A DNA stretch of 64,000 nt from Symbiodinium natans (GCA_905221605.1 CAJNDS010001558.1:417001-481000), one strand, 5' to 3'. Counted from the first letter of the stretch, positions 41,885 through 52,682 are shown. Notes: generated by a model not told the origin, from the letters alone. Program-made: numbers and translations.

Positions 41885-42160
41885 TCCTAAACCCGGCCCT
41901 AAACCCTAGACACCCTAAACCTCCTAAACCTCCTAAACCTCCTAAACCCCTAACCCCTAACCCCTAAACCCTAAACCCCAAACCCCAAACCGCAAACCCT
42001 AAACCCCAACCCCAAACCCCAAACCCCAAACCCCAAACCCCAAACCCCAAACGGCAACCCCTAAACCCCAAACCCTAAACCCTAAACCCCAAACCCCAAA
42101 CCGCAAACCCTAAACCCCAAACCCCAAACCCCAAACCCTAAACCCTAAACCCTAAACCCT
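41885..42160 (-). repeat. CCCTAAA/CCCCAAA array
   Basis: Contains homogeneous CCCCAAA and CCTCCTAAA blocks, ending in pure CCCTAAA beside a small exon. Confidence 0.9.
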
Positions 42161-42167
42161 ACGAAAC

Positions 42168-42229
42168 CGGAGGGCGGGCGGCTCTGCCTCCTCCACTTCT
42201 TCTGGCTCCTCGCCAGGCTCCCGGATGTC
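42168..42229 (-). CDS. probable exon, acidic product
   Basis: Acceptor GCTCCACAG, phase 0, then DIREPGEEPEEVEEAEPPAL, donor CCG/GTTTCG; 62 bases. It sits exactly between a CCCTAAA array and a long TTTAGGG array, so both splice borders are close to telomeric repeat. Confidence 0.55.
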
Positions 42230-42242
42230 CTGTGGAGCTTTG

Positions 42243-42560
42243 GTTTGGGGTTTAGGGTTTAGGGTTTAGGTTTAGGGTTTAGGGTTTAGGGTTTAGGGTT
42301 TGGGGTTTAGGGTTTAGGGTTTAGGGTTTAGGGTTTAGGGTTTAGGGTTTAGGGTTTAGGGTTTAGGGTTTTGGGTTTAGGGTTTAGGGTTTTAGGTTTA
42401 GGGGTTTAGGGTTTAGGGTTTAGGGTTTAGGGTTTAGGGTTTAGGGTTTAGGGTTTAGGGTTTAGGGTTTGGGGTTTGGGGTTTGGGGTTTAGCGTTTAG
42501 GGTTGAGGGTTTAGGGTTTAGGGCTTAGGGTTTAGGGTTGAGGGTTTATGGTTTAGGGTT
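42243..42560 (+). repeat. long TTTAGGG array
   Basis: About 40 units, mostly perfect, with some TTTGGGG and TTGAGGG. The DNA to 42760 is degenerate. Confidence 0.95.
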
Positions 42561-42769
42561 TAGGAGTTAGGATTTAGGGTCCGGTTGAGGGTTTAGGTTT
42601 TGTCAGAGCCCACCGGGTTTCAGGGTTTGAGGACTTTATGGTTGCAGGGCTTTAGGGTTTAGGGTTTTGGGGGCTTGAGAGAACGAGGGTTTTGGGATTA
42701 CGGTATTATGGCTTTAGGGTTTCAGGCTTGTAGTGCTTTATTATGTTTTGCGGCTTACGGCTCACTCAG

Positions 42770-42867
42770 GCCTACGCCAACAGAGCTTTTGACCTTCGAT
42801 TCCATGTGGGGATCCGGGATCTTCTGCGAACCTCGCTGTGCGGAAGTTGCTCCATGCACCAACATAG
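42770..42867 (+). CDS. probable exon, unknown product
   Basis: Acceptor GGCTCACTCAG, then AYANRAFDLRFHVGIRDLLR, TSLCGSCSMHQH, ending ATAG/GTCCCC; 98 bases. Strong helical coding character. Confidence 0.55.
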
Positions 42868-42977
42868 GTCCCCTCAACCCCCAAACCTGAAAAAGTTTAA
42901 CCCTTAGATAGGGCCCATGAACAAATCATCCTCTATTCCTTCTAGTTTAGGACCCCAAACCCTAAACCCTAAACCCC

Positions 42978-43066
42978 TTTGGAGAGCAAGCCTGCGGCTG
43001 GAGGTTGAGCATGATGCGGAGGCGGAAAACGTCTCCGGCGTTGAGCGCCTAGCTCCGCTTCGGGGT
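42978..43066 (+). CDS. probable exon, unknown product
   Basis: Frame RASLRLEVEHDAEAENVSGV, ERLAPLR, running into a GGGTTCA repeat. Same strand as the previous exon. Confidence 0.5.
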
Positions 43067-43160
43067 TCAGGGTTCAGGGTTCAGGGTTCAGGGTTCAGGG
43101 TTCAAGGTTCAGGGTTCAGGGTTCAAGTTTCAGGTTTCAGGTTTCAGGTTTCAGGGTTCA
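43066..43160 (+). repeat. homogeneous GGGTTCA array
   Basis: A telomere-like variant repeated about 12 times, drifting to GGTTTCA. Confidence 0.95.
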
Positions 43161-43550
43161 GGGCCTGTTCAGGGTGTACAGTTTAGAGTCTAGAGTTTCG
43201 GTCTAGGGTTTGGGGTTTAGGGTTTAGGGCTTTGCGGCTGCCACGGGAAATGGCGGGGGAGGGGAGGGTGAGGGTCTAGGGTTACCAGTTGCTTGTTTTT
43301 TTTTGCGGGGGGGGGGGAGGGGGGGGGTGGTCGGGGCTGAACGCCTGGCACCAGGAACGAAAAATCAGAGAGAAAGATGACTGAAGATGCACAGGCAAAA
43401 CAATGAAGTACAGCAGCGAGCCTGCGCCCTACTTCTCCCAAGCAAAGGAGTTTTTGGGCTCCTTGGTTTAGGAGTTTAGGGCTAGGGTTGAGAGTGTAGG
43501 GCTTAGAGCTTAGGGTACAGTCGCCTTGAAAACCCTCCAACTCAACCAGC

Positions 43551-43592
43551 CTTGTCAACCTCAGCCAGCTTGTCCATGTCTGTCGCCTGGAT
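43551..43592 (-). CDS. possible small exon, unknown product
   Basis: Acceptor TTGTCATCCAG, then ATDMDKLAEVDKAG and TGA, with a possible donor GAG/GTTGAC inside. Very short. Confidence 0.4.
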
Positions 43593-43645
43593 GACAAAAA
43601 AAAGTGCTGGCAATTAGGGCACCACGGTTTGCTTTCGGTGTTTTC

Positions 43646-43761
43646 CTAGACCCGCGAGTAACCTAGGAATAACAAGGGTGCCCTTTTTGGTTTTAGTATT
43701 AAGGGATTATAAGGGAACCCCAACCCTCAAAAAAGGAAAAAAGGGCCTACTCCCGGTCCTG
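43646..43761. mobile_element. MITE-like element, family B copy 3
   Basis: CTAGACCCGCGAGTAACC at the left; CTACTCCCGGTCCTG at the right. The marker GGGTGCCCTTTTTGG and AAGGGAACCCCAACCCT are shared with 26951-27060. A C run (43921-43946) and degenerate arrays follow. Confidence 0.8.
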
Positions 43762-44113
43762 TTTCATCAGGACTTGAAGAAGTCATTACACGGCTTCGGA
43801 TCAAGGCTGAAATGGGGCCTTGTTCTAACACGTACATGCAGAGTTCAAGTTGGGTCATGGAATCCTGAGACCCTATTGTGGTTTAGGGTTTAGGTTAAGG
43901 TTTAGGGGGGCACAACCTAACCCCCCCCCCCCCCCCCCCCCCCCCCAACCCCAACACATTCTTCTTCAACCTTGACATTGAGGCTGTTGTGTTCATTGTT
44001 CGCAACCAGCGACCCTCAAACCCTCAACACTAACAACACTAACCCCCAAGCCCTAAACCGCCCTAAACCCTAACCCTAAACCCTAATCCCTAAACCCTAA
44101 ACCAGGTGCCCAC

Positions 44114-44160
44114 CTGCTCGATGTAGCTGCGCACCTTAAAGAGGCCGCCGGGCGTCAGCA
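44114..44160 (-). CDS. probable small exon, unknown product
   Basis: After GAGGCAAG, two bases, then LTPGGLFKVRSYIEQ and donor CAG/GTGGGC; 47 bases. Strong codon bias. Confidence 0.5.
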
Positions 44161-44243
44161 CTTGCCTCGGGCTTCTCTTCACCCTGATGTGGGGAGTAAG
44201 TATATCAGGGTTTAGGGTTTAGGGTTTGGGGTTCAGGGGTCTG

Positions 44244-44600
44244 GGGCCGGAATAACTACTAATCATATTCCCTTATGGTCCCTTTGAAGCTACATCATCA
44301 CCCTCAAAGCCCTATTCATCAAATGCAACGGCTGGGGAACACGCAGAGACCCCACGTGATACAGCCTATGTGGAATGCTAATGAGCAAGGTTATGTTTGC
44401 TGCAAACTCTTCCAGTTCTCTGTTGAGCCACGAGCTCTCACGAGAACTTGCCCGCGGGCTACCGACCTTGCAGATACGACCTACCACGAATGGCACAACT
44501 CTTTCGTTGCTATTGAAGCTTCTTTACAACGCATTCTTCACATCCTCTAAAGTATGAGTCTTGAATGGTATTCTTGTGACTGTACAAAACACTCTGTTTC
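44244..44600. other. partial family C MITE and unresolved coding-like DNA
   Basis: 44244-44290 (GGCCGGAATAACTACTAATC, then ATTCCCTTATGGT) matches the left half of family C. Beyond it both strands have open frames: plus DLADTTYHEWHNSFVAIEAS to a stop at 44550; minus RIPFKTHTLEDVKNAL, a stop, then a long frame. It could be a broken gene; I cannot assign it. Confidence 0.35.
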
Positions 44601-44649
44601 ACCTTCGACTTCGGTCCGCAGAATCCCCAAAGCCCTATTCTACTTCAAA

Positions 44650-47515
44650 CAGGCCGGCCGCTCAGGCCCAGCAAGGGGCCAGCTGATGCTGCTGATGCTC
44701 GGTTTGTGCGGCTTGGTGCTCGCCTTGTCGGGCCGCTCAAGCCCAGCAAGGGCCAGCTGATGCTGCTGATGCTCGCTTTGTGCGGGTCAGGCGCAGCAAG
44801 GGACCCAACTGATGCTGATGATGCTCGCCTTGTCGGGCCTGATGCTGCTGATGCTCGCATTGTGCGGCTCAGGCGCAGCAAGGGGCCCAACTGATGCTGA
44901 TGATGCTCGCCTTGTCGGGCCGCTCAGGCCCAGCAAGGGGCCAGCTGATGCTGCTGATGCTCGGTTTGTGCGGCTTGGTGCTCGCCTTGTCGGGCCGCTC
45001 AAGCCCAGCAAGGGCCAGCTGATGCTGCTGATGCTCGCTTTGTGCGGGTCAGGCGCAGCAAGGGGCCCAACTGATGCTGATGATGCTCGCCTTGTCGGGC
45101 CTGATGCTGCTGATGCTCGCATTGTGCGGCTCAGGCGCAGCAAGGGGCCCAACTGATGCTGATGATGCTCGCCTTGTCGGGCCGCTCAGGCCCAGCAAGG
45201 GGCCAGCTGATGCTGCTGATGCTCGATTTGTGCCGCTCAGGCGCAGCAAGGGGCCCAACTGATGCTCATGATGCTCGCCTTGTCGGGCCGCTCAGGCCCA
45301 GCAAGGGGCCAGCTGATGCTGCTGATGCTCGCTTTGTGCGGCTCAAACGCAGCAAGGGGCCCAACTGATGCTCATGATGCTCGCCTTGTCGGGCCGCTCA
45401 GGCCCAGCAAGGGGCCAGCTGATGCTGCTGATGCTCGCTTTGCGCGGCTCAGGCGCAGCACGGGGCCCAACTGATGCTCATGATGCTCGCCTTGTCGGGC
45501 CTGATGCTGCTGATGCTCGCATTGTGCGGCTCAGGCGCAGCAAGGGGCCCAACTGATGCTGATGATGCTCGCCTTGTCGGGCCGCTCAGGCCCAGCAAGG
45601 GGCCAGCTCATGCTGCTGATGCTCGATTTGTGCCGCTCAGGCCCAGCAAGGGGCCAGCTGATGCTGCTGATGCTCGCTTTGCGCGGCTCAGGCGCAGCAA
45701 GGGGCCCAACTGATGCTGATGATGCTCGCCTTGTCGGGCCGCTCAGGCCCAGCAAGGGGCCAGCTGATGCTGCTGATGCTCGTTTTGTGCGGCTCAGGCG
45801 CAGCAAGGGGCCCAACTGATGTTGATGATGCTCGCCTTGTCGGGCCGCTCAGGCCCAGCAAGGGGCCAGCTGATGCTGCTGATGCTCGCTTTGTGCGGCT
45901 CAGGCGCAGCAAGGGGCCCAACTGATGCTGATGATGCTCGCCTTGTCGGGCCGCTCAGGCCCAGCAAGGGGCCAGCTGATGCTGCTGATGCTCGCTTTGT
46001 GCGGCTCAGGCACAACAAGGGGCCCAACTGATGCTGATGATGCTCGCCTTGTCGGGCCGCTCAGGCCCAGCAAGGGGCCAGCTGATGCTGCTGATGCTCG
46101 CTTTGTGCGGCTCAGGCGCAGCAAGGGGCCCAACTGATGCTGATGATGCTCGCCTTGTCGGACCGCTCAGGCCCAGCAAGGGGCCAGCTGATGAGCTGAT
46201 GCTGCTGATGCTCGCTTTGTGTGGCTCAGGCGCAGCAAGGGGCCAGCTGATGCTGCTGATGCTCGCTTTGTGCGGCTCAGGCGCAGCAAGGGGCCCAGCA
46301 AGGGGCCTCGCTTTGTGCGGCTCAGGCGCAGCAAGGGGCCCAACTGATGCTGATGATGCTCACCTTGTCGGGCCGCTCAGGCCCAGCAAGGGGCCAGCTG
46401 ATGCTGCTGATGCTCGCTTTGTGCGGCTGAAACGCAGCAAGGGGCCCAACTGATGCTGATGATGCTCGCCTTGCCGGGCTGCTCAGGCCCAGCAAGGGGC
46501 CAGCTGATGCTGCTGATGCTCGCTTTGTGCGGCTCAGGCGCGGCAAGGGGCCCAGCTGATGCTGATGATGTTCGCCTTGCCGGGCCGCTCAGGCCCAGCA
46601 AGGGGCCAGCTGATGCTGCTGATGCTCGCTTTGTGCGGCTCTGGCGCAGCAAGGGGCCCAACTGATGCTGATGATGCTCGCCTTGTCGGGCCGTTCCGGC
46701 CCCGCAAGGGGCCAGCTGATGCTGCCGATGCTCGCTTTGTGCGGCTCAGGCGCAGCAAGGGGCCCAACTGATGCTGATGATGCTCGCCTTGTGCTCGTTT
46801 TGTGCGGCTCAGGCGCAGCAAGGGGCCCAACTGATGCGATGATGCTCGTCTTGTCGGGCCGCTCGGGCCCAGCAAGGGGCCAGCTGATGCTGCTGATGCT
46901 CGCTTTGTGCGGCTCAGGCGCAGCAAGGGGCCCAACTGATGCTGATGATGCTCGCCTTGTCGGGCCGCTCAGGCCCAGCAAGGGGCCAGCTGATGCTGCC
47001 GATGCTCGCTTTCGGCTCAGGCGCAGCAAGGGGCCCAACTGATGCTGATGATGCTCGCCTTGTCGGGCCGCTCAGGCCCAGCAAGGGGCCAGCTGATGCT
47101 GCCGATGCTCGCTTTGTGCGGCTCAGGCGCAGCAAGGGGCCCAACTGATGCTGATGATGCTCACCTTGTCGGGCCGCTCAGGCCCAGCAAGGGGCCAGCT
47201 GATGCCGATGCTCGCTTTGTGCAGCTCAGGCCCAGCAAGGGGCCCAACTGATGCTGATGATGCTCGCCTTGTCGGGCCGCTCAGGCCCAGCAAGGGGCTG
47301 CCGATGCTCGTCTTGTCGGGCCGCTCAGGCCCAGCAAGGGGCCAGCTGATGCTGCTGATGCTCGCTTTGCGCGGCTCAGGCGCAGCAAGGGGCCCAACTG
47401 ATGCTGATGCTCGTCTTGTCGGGCCGCTCAGGCCCAGCAAGGGGCCAGCTGATGCTGCTGATGCTCGCTTTGTGCGGCTCAGGCGCAGCAAGGGGCCCAA
47501 CTGGGCTTGTCGGGG
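44650..47515 (+). repeat. 106-bp minisatellite, about 27 units
   Basis: Each unit is two related halves of 52-54 bases (CTGATGCTGCTGATGCTCGC and CTGATGCTGATGATGCTCGC), both ending in AGCAAGGGGCC. The period is exact over most of 45156-46137; internal deletions and half-unit fusions appear at 46185-46320, 46780-46860 and 47270-47410. 106 leaves remainder 1 on division by 3, so frames rotate each unit and the many ORFs are shadows. Units are close to identical, suggesting recent amplification. Confidence 0.95.
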
Positions 47516-47882
47516 GGTTCTTCGCGGATGTAGGGTTCAGGGTTTATTGTTTAGGCGTTAAGGCTCTAAGCCGGTCTTTGGACGAGTCAGGGGGGAGTTG
47601 GAAGTGTAGCAATAAAAGGAACTGAAGCACTCGACTTCTTCATGTGGGTCCAGGCGCAAAAACACCGAAGCAACACCTTAAACCCTGAAACCTAAAATCA
47701 CCACCCCACAGGAGCTTGAATTCTCTGAACCCCAAATCCTAAACCTGGGTTTGGGGGTTTAGGGAGTTTAGGGAGTTTAGGGAGTTTAGGGATTCGGGTG
47801 CGGCGCGAAACTTCCCTAAACCTGTTCCAACTGTACCCTTGCTTATAGGGTTTCGGGCCTAGGGCCTAGGGCCTAGGTTTAG

Positions 47883-47945
47883 GGCAACTTCGGCCCCCAC
47901 GCACCCAGAGGCAACACCGCAGGCGTCCTGCTGTCAAAGGAGGAG
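47883..47945 (+). CDS. exon 1 of a two-exon gene, unknown product
   Basis: The acceptor is telomeric: CTAGGTTTAG, then exon GNFGPHAPRGNTAGVLLSKE E of exactly 21 codons, and the donor GTATAT. Phase 0 at both ends. Confidence 0.6.
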
Positions 47946-47998
47946 GTATATTTCCAATTTGCGGAGGGGTGGTCTGAATGTCCGCCGATGCTTCGCAG

Positions 47999-48079
47999 GA
48001 TTTGCGTAGTTCGCTCATTCGCAGCAAAGCTTTCTTAGCAGGAGGCGCGCGCCTCAGGGGACGAAGGCCTATACACTGA
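47999..48079 (+). CDS. exon 2 of a two-exon gene, unknown product
   Basis: A 53-base intron ends GATGCTTCGCAG; the frame continues DLRSSLIRSKAFLAGGARLR, GRRPIH and TGA. The phase agrees with exon 1. No family recognised. Confidence 0.6.
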   Translation, partial: DLRSSLIRSKAFLAGGARLRGRRPIH

Positions 48080-48434
48080 GGCTGTGAAGCAAATCAATCA
48101 AGATAGGGTGGGCAGTGCATTCAAAGGCCTACATAAGCACCCTCAACCCTAACTCTAAAACCCTAAAACCCTCAATTATAAACCCCTAAACCCTAAACCC
48201 TCAAACCCTAAACCCTGACATCTTGATTGTTGAACCTCCTTGAGCAGCCAAGGTCATCCCTTTAGCGCGCAGGAGGTGCCTCCTGGATTCTTGCAATCAT
48301 TCAGAGACATGAACTTGGTTTAGGGTTTGGGGTTTAGGGTTTAGAGTTTATAGGGTCTAGGGTTGCAACAAAGCCTCTTGGAATAGCTCTGAGCCCCGAC
48401 ACCCCAACACAAAACCTGTCAAGTTAAGCCTAAG

Positions 48435-48517
48435 CCTGCGGAGCTCGCGTCCTTGCCGCCTCGAAGTCTGCCGAACCTAACTCCAAGCGTGTGGCGAGCT
48501 GGTCCGAGATCCTCTGA
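48435..48517 (+). CDS. probable terminal exon, unknown product
   Basis: After GCCTAAG, two bases, then CGARVLAASKSAEPNSKRVA, SWSEIL and TGA, directly followed by TTTAGGG repeat. Competing plus frame PAELASLPPRSLPNLTPSV is less likely. Confidence 0.45.
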
Positions 48518-48799
48518 GTTTAGGGTTTAGGGTTTAGGGTGTAGGGTTTAGGGTTTAGGGTTTCGGGTCTAGGGTTTAGGGGTTAGGGTTTAGGGTTTGG
48601 GGTCTAGGGTTCCGGTTTCTTTTGGCTTGGAGTCTAGGGTTTTCTGGGCACGGCTTGATGTCCCTATTGGGGTGTCGGAAGCTATACCCTACACGCCTAA
48701 ACCCAAGAAGCCCCGAACACCGCACCAAAACAAAACGAAGGGGCTTCAGGGTTTAGGGTCTGCAGGGTTTAGGGCTTGGGGGTGCTTTGCTAGGGCGAG

Positions 48800-48916
48800 G
48801 CTAGATTCCGGATGTGTCGTGTCGGAGGTGCAATGAATACGTGCATGTAGCTCGACGACTTGGCGACCAGGTTTCAAGGCCAAACGGCTTGAGCAGGCCC
48901 ACGTCATGTTCCCTGA
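48800..48916 (-). CDS. probable exon, unknown product
   Basis: Minus frame EHDVGLLKPFGLETWSPSRR, ATCTYSLHLRHDTSGI and TAG, or an earlier donor at ACCTG/GTCGCC. Downstream partner of 48962-49018. Confidence 0.45.
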
Positions 48917-48961
48917 ACCCTAAACCCGAAACCCGAAACCCTAACCCTGAACCCTGAACTG

Positions 48962-49018
48962 TAAGATCGATCTGCGCCCCAACAAAAACAGCGTAAACTA
49001 CGATGTTAAGCTTGGCCC
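48962..49018 (-). CDS. probable exon, hydrophobic strand
   Basis: Minus frame RAKLNIVVYAVFVGAQIDLT, then donor ACA/GTTCAG of telomere-like sequence. The intervening 45 bases are telomeric variants without a stop, so read-through is also possible. Confidence 0.5.
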
Positions 49019-49163
49019 TCAACTAGACCCTCATAGTTGGTTTAGGGTTTAGGGTTTAGGCTTTAGGGTTTAGGGCCCCTACATCCTAAACCCTAACCCC
49101 CCTGAAGCCCTAAGCCCTAAAAAGGTCCCTTGAAGGGACGTGCTTCTTGAACGCTTGCTATGT

Positions 49164-49317
49164 GAGGGCCTGAAGAGTTAGACTAGGGTTTTGGGGCTTA
49201 CTATGGTATCATGATATGGGGACCATAAGCCCTAACCCTAAACCCTAAACCCTAAACCCTAAACCCTAAACCCTAAACCCTAAACCCTATTCGAAATTCT
49301 TCCGACCCCTATAGTAT
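49164..49317. mobile_element. family C MITE copy 3, split by a telomeric array
   Basis: The left part (GGGCCTGAAGAGTTAGACTA to GGGGACCATAAG) and right part (TTCGAAATTCTTCCGACCCC to TATAGTA) align to the methyltransferase-intron copy; eight CCCTAAA units (49231-49289) stand between them. Confidence 0.75.
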
Positions 49318-49333
49318 GCGAGGGCTTTCTGCA

Positions 49334-49387
49334 TCACGTCCTGCCAGAGTCCAGGGCTTTCTCGATCTCGCCCTGAGAGCAGCCCAG
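49334..49387 (-). CDS. probable small exon, unknown product
   Basis: Minus frame LGCSQGEIEKALDSGRT to TGA, with an acceptor possible at TGCTCTCAG. GEIEKAL is reminiscent of UBA-like helices but too short to assign. Confidence 0.45.
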   Translation of the reverse strand: MGCSQGEIEKALDSGRT

Positions 49388-49439
49388 TTTAGGGTGAGGG
49401 TTTAGGGTTTAGGGTCCGAAACCCTAAACCCTAAACCCC

Positions 49440-49600
49440 ACAACGCCTAAACCTCTAAATCCCTAAACCCCTAAACCCCTAAACCTCTAAACCCCTGAAC
49501 CCTAAACCCCAAAACCCCTAAACCTCTAAATCCCTAGACCCCTAAACCCCTAAACCTCTAAACCCCTGAACCCTAAACCCCAAATCCCTAAACCCCAGCC
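49440..49600 (-). repeat. CCCCTAAA 8-base variant array
   Basis: Two larger sub-repeats of CCCCTAAACCTCTAAAT-type units, tandemly duplicated. AT-rich DNA with a TA microsatellite follows at 49820-49910; no supported gene to 50400. Confidence 0.9.
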
Positions 49601-50407
49601 GCGAGCTACGGGCCTGCGAGCCTGGGATTCGGGAACTCTAAACTCTGAATCAATAGACGGGTTTAGGGTTTAGGGTTTAGGGCTTAGGGTTTAAGGTTTA
49701 GGGTTTAGGGTTCAGGGTTTAGTGTTTAGGGACGCTAAGCTCGCCGGCACTTTGTTCGTTGGAACTTCGAGACACAAGTCTCTACACTGGTTGCAGTCAC
49801 TTTCTCCTTTTTTCAACTAATACTATATATCTATATCTATATATATATATGAATATACATACATACATTTGTATGTGTCTGTCTGTATGCATATATATAT
49901 ATGTATACACATATGATTTTTGTGGATGGGCTGAAAAAGAGGGCTGGCGTCTTAAACAAAAAAAGAAATACAGGTCCAAGGGTTTAGGGGTTCGTCCGGT
50001 CGATCCTGCCTTAATGTTTCAGAACACTCTTTTTGCCCTCTGGTATCCCAACATCAAGCCTCCTACCCTACAAAAAGGTAGGTTCTACAAGGCCCTTATG
50101 TGAAAGATTGGGGCTGCAGAGATCAGGACTGCGGGGCAGGGGCCCCCCCCAAATGCTGGATCCTAAGCTCGAAACCCTAAACCCTAAACCCTAAACCCTA
50201 AACCCTAAACCCTAAACCCTAAACCCTGCTAAACTCAAACTTGCAAACGTTGTGCTCCGTATAGGGAGAAGGGGGGATCTAAAAGTTTTGGTTTTGCGGT
50301 CAGACGTTCACGGCCCTTAACCCGTCAGTGCTTAGGGTTTAGAGAGTTTAGGGGCAAACCCTAAACCCTAAACCCTGAACTCTGAACCCTAAACTCTTCA
50401 TCCAAGT

Positions 50408-50510
50408 AGAAAGCAGCCCCCTGGCGCTGGCGACGACTCTGCTGTCTGAGGCCAACGCCAAGTCCTCGATATTGGTGGCCTGCCGGCAACGGCAGACTTT
50501 AAACACGTAG
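50408..50510 (+). CDS. probable terminal exon, unknown product
   Basis: After CTTCATCCAAG: SSPLALATTLLSEANAKSSI, LVACRQRQTLNT and TAG, or a donor ACAC/GTAGGG at the array edge. Strong codon bias. Confidence 0.55.
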
Positions 50511-50880
50511 GGTTTAGGGTTTAGGGTTTAGCGTTTTGCGTGTAGCGTTTAGGGCTTAGGGTTGAGGGTTTAGAGGTTAGGGTTTCGGGGTCAGGGTTTA
50601 GGGTTTAGGTTTAGGATTCAGGGGTTGGGGTTTAGGAGTCAGGGGGTTAGGGTTTAGGGGTCAGGGTTTAGGGTTAGGGGTTAGGGTTTCGGTTTAGGGT
50701 TTAGGTTTTGGGTTTGGGGGTCAGGGGGTTTAGGGGTTAGGGCTTAGGGGTCAGGGTTTAGGGTTAGGGGTTCGGATTTAATTAGGGTTAAGGATTTGGG
50801 TTTGGGGGTCAGGGGGGGTTTAGGGGGTAGGGTTTAGTTTAGGGGTCAGGGTTTAGGATTTAGAGTTTCGAGCGGGATTA
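50508..50880 (+). repeat. degenerate TTTAGGG array
   Basis: TTTAGGG interleaved with GGTCAGGG, GGGTTAGG and AGGGGTCA variants. No gene. Confidence 0.85.
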
Positions 50881-51102
50881 TGTGTTCGAGGTTGTTGGGT
50901 TTGAGGTCTGAGGTTTAGTAGCAGTGGGGAGTCGGGATCTCAAACCCTAAACCCTAAATCCTAAACCCTAAACCCTAAATCCTAAACCCTAAAGCCCTAA
51001 AACCTAAAACCTTATATAAGACGTTGAAGCATTGTAGGCCCCACGCCCAGTCGCGTGGACCAGCTGAAGTCACGACTTCATCCCAAGCCCTAGGCCCTAA
51101 AT

Positions 51103-51206
51103 ACTTGGTTGCTGAGTTCATAAGCCCCAAAAAAGTGTACACGTCTAGTTCTATAGGGGGTTATCGTATCCCAAAAAGTGTAAAGTGTACTCACTCAGCT
51201 ACTAAG
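51103..51206. mobile_element. MITE-like element, family H copy 2
   Basis: CTTGGTTGCTGAG at the left, CTCAGCTACTAAG at the right; the core TCTAGTTCTATAGGGGG is shared with 32051-32143. Confidence 0.75.
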
Positions 51207-51904
51207 AATAGCCTAAACCTTAAACCCTAAACTTAGAGCTTTACTCTTCTTGGAGGCCTTGTGCAATATGCCAGTTTTCAAATAGACCCTGGAATTACCA
51301 CAGACGGTCTAGGCAGTGTGGAAAAGACCCAAACCCGACACCCCAACCTCTCAACCGGAAACTCAAAACCTCAAACCCGAAGCCCCAAAGCCCAAAGCCC
51401 CAAAACCCTAAACACCAAACCCTACACCCAAAACCTTAAACCCCAACTCTAAACCCCAAACCCTAAACCGGAAACCCTAAACCCTAAACCGCAAACCCTA
51501 AACCCTAAGCCAGCCTTCTTGACAGCCCGGCGAACTTTTGCCTTGCCAGCCTGGCGATTTAGTTTGGAGCTTGGGGTTTGGAGTTTAGGGGTTTAGGGGT
51601 TTGGGGTTTAGGGTTTAGGGTTAGGGTTTAGGGTTTAGGGTTTGGTGTTTCGGGGTCCGGGGTTTAGGGTTTGGGGTTTAGGGTCCAACTACCTGGACGT
51701 GCATTTTCGCGCCTGCGGGGTAACCATATTGTAACAAGGCTACCCTTTTAGGGGTTGGTTACTTGATATGGGAACCTAGAACCCCAAAAAGGGCAGAAGG
51801 CCACCACTGGGCCCCTGGGCTACCAAGCATTTTGTTGCAAAGCTACGCAACTCAAGCTCCAAGTTCAACAACTGTTTCGTGCATAGGTAACCCCTGAACC
51901 CTAG

Positions 51905-52130
51905 GAACAGCAGAGTGGCCCTTGCAGCAGCGCGGGGCCAATTTCATTGCGGCAGGCTTATCTGGTGTATGGTTCTGGAGTTGGCCGAAACATGCTTTAG
52001 GGTGTAGGAGGTCACAGCAACATTGCCAAGAGCAGGCCCTCAAGCGGAGATGCGCAAGAGGGAAGGAACGCCGCTGTGGGCCCTCATCAGAAAGTAACAC
52101 CGAACTCCACTATTCAGAAGGGGGGGGGGG
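51905..52130 (+). CDS. possible coding region, unknown product
   Basis: An open plus frame of about 70 codons: QQRGANFIAAGLSGVWFWSW and further ALKRRCARGKERRCGPSSES. A CAAGAGCAG acceptor could start the second part. The minus frame is also long. 51700-51800 before it holds a TACCC/AGGGG imperfect hairpin. Confidence 0.35.
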
Positions 52131-52471
52131 GCGCGATCCGGGTTAGATCAAACCCCACCTGCGCATATCGATGGCTTTCCTAAGAAACTGTTGGGGAATG
52201 TAGGGGCAATCTCAGGGTTGCTAAGGTCTACATCAGTTCACTATAAACATCCCGTTTAGTTGCCCTCTACACCGCTTTTCAAACATGTTAGCCCGAAACC
52301 CCCTAAACTCACCCAAACTCCCAACACTACCCAAACACTGCCCCAAAGCCCCCTGAACCCTAAACCCTAAACCCTCAACCCTCAACCCTCAACTCAACGC
52401 AACCCCTAACCCGTAACCCCTAAACCCTCAACCCTGAACCCTCACCCCCTAAACCCTAAACCCTAAACCCA

Positions 52472-52594
52472 AGATACCCAAGATACCCAAGATACCCAAG
52501 ATACCCAAGATACCCGAGATACCCAAGATACGCAAGATACCCAAGAGACCCAAAAGACCCAAGATACCCAAGATACCCAAGATACCAAGATACC
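52472..52594 (-). repeat. CAAGATACC 9-base microsatellite
   Basis: About 12 units immediately downstream of the exon at 52594-52682. On that exon's strand the first bases of the array are its donor, GTATCT. Confidence 0.95.
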
Positions 52595-52682
52595 TCTTCC
52601 GCGGCCTCGTTCAGTCGCAGGCCCCTGGCCCGGGTTGTCGGCGTCTTCGCGGCCGGCGTCGGGGCCGGGGCAGTGCTGGACA
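52594..52682 (-). CDS. probable exon, Ala/Pro/Thr-rich
   Basis: Acceptor GTGGCGCAG, two bases, then SSTAPAPTPAAKTPTTRARG, LRLNEAAEE, donor GTATCT; 89 bases. A linker-like composition. Confidence 0.55.

Noticed and set aside
44650-47515. CRISPR array
   Set aside because: Units are contiguous with no unique spacers, the period is 106 bases, and the context is eukaryotic.
44645-47561. Several dozen ORFs with LMLLMLALCGSGAARG or similar
   Set aside because: All are frames of the 106-bp minisatellite. The period shifts the frame each unit, so no single long protein is encoded.
49759-50103. 114-codon ORF on the plus strand
   Set aside because: Crosses a TA microsatellite and a poly-A region; composition-driven.
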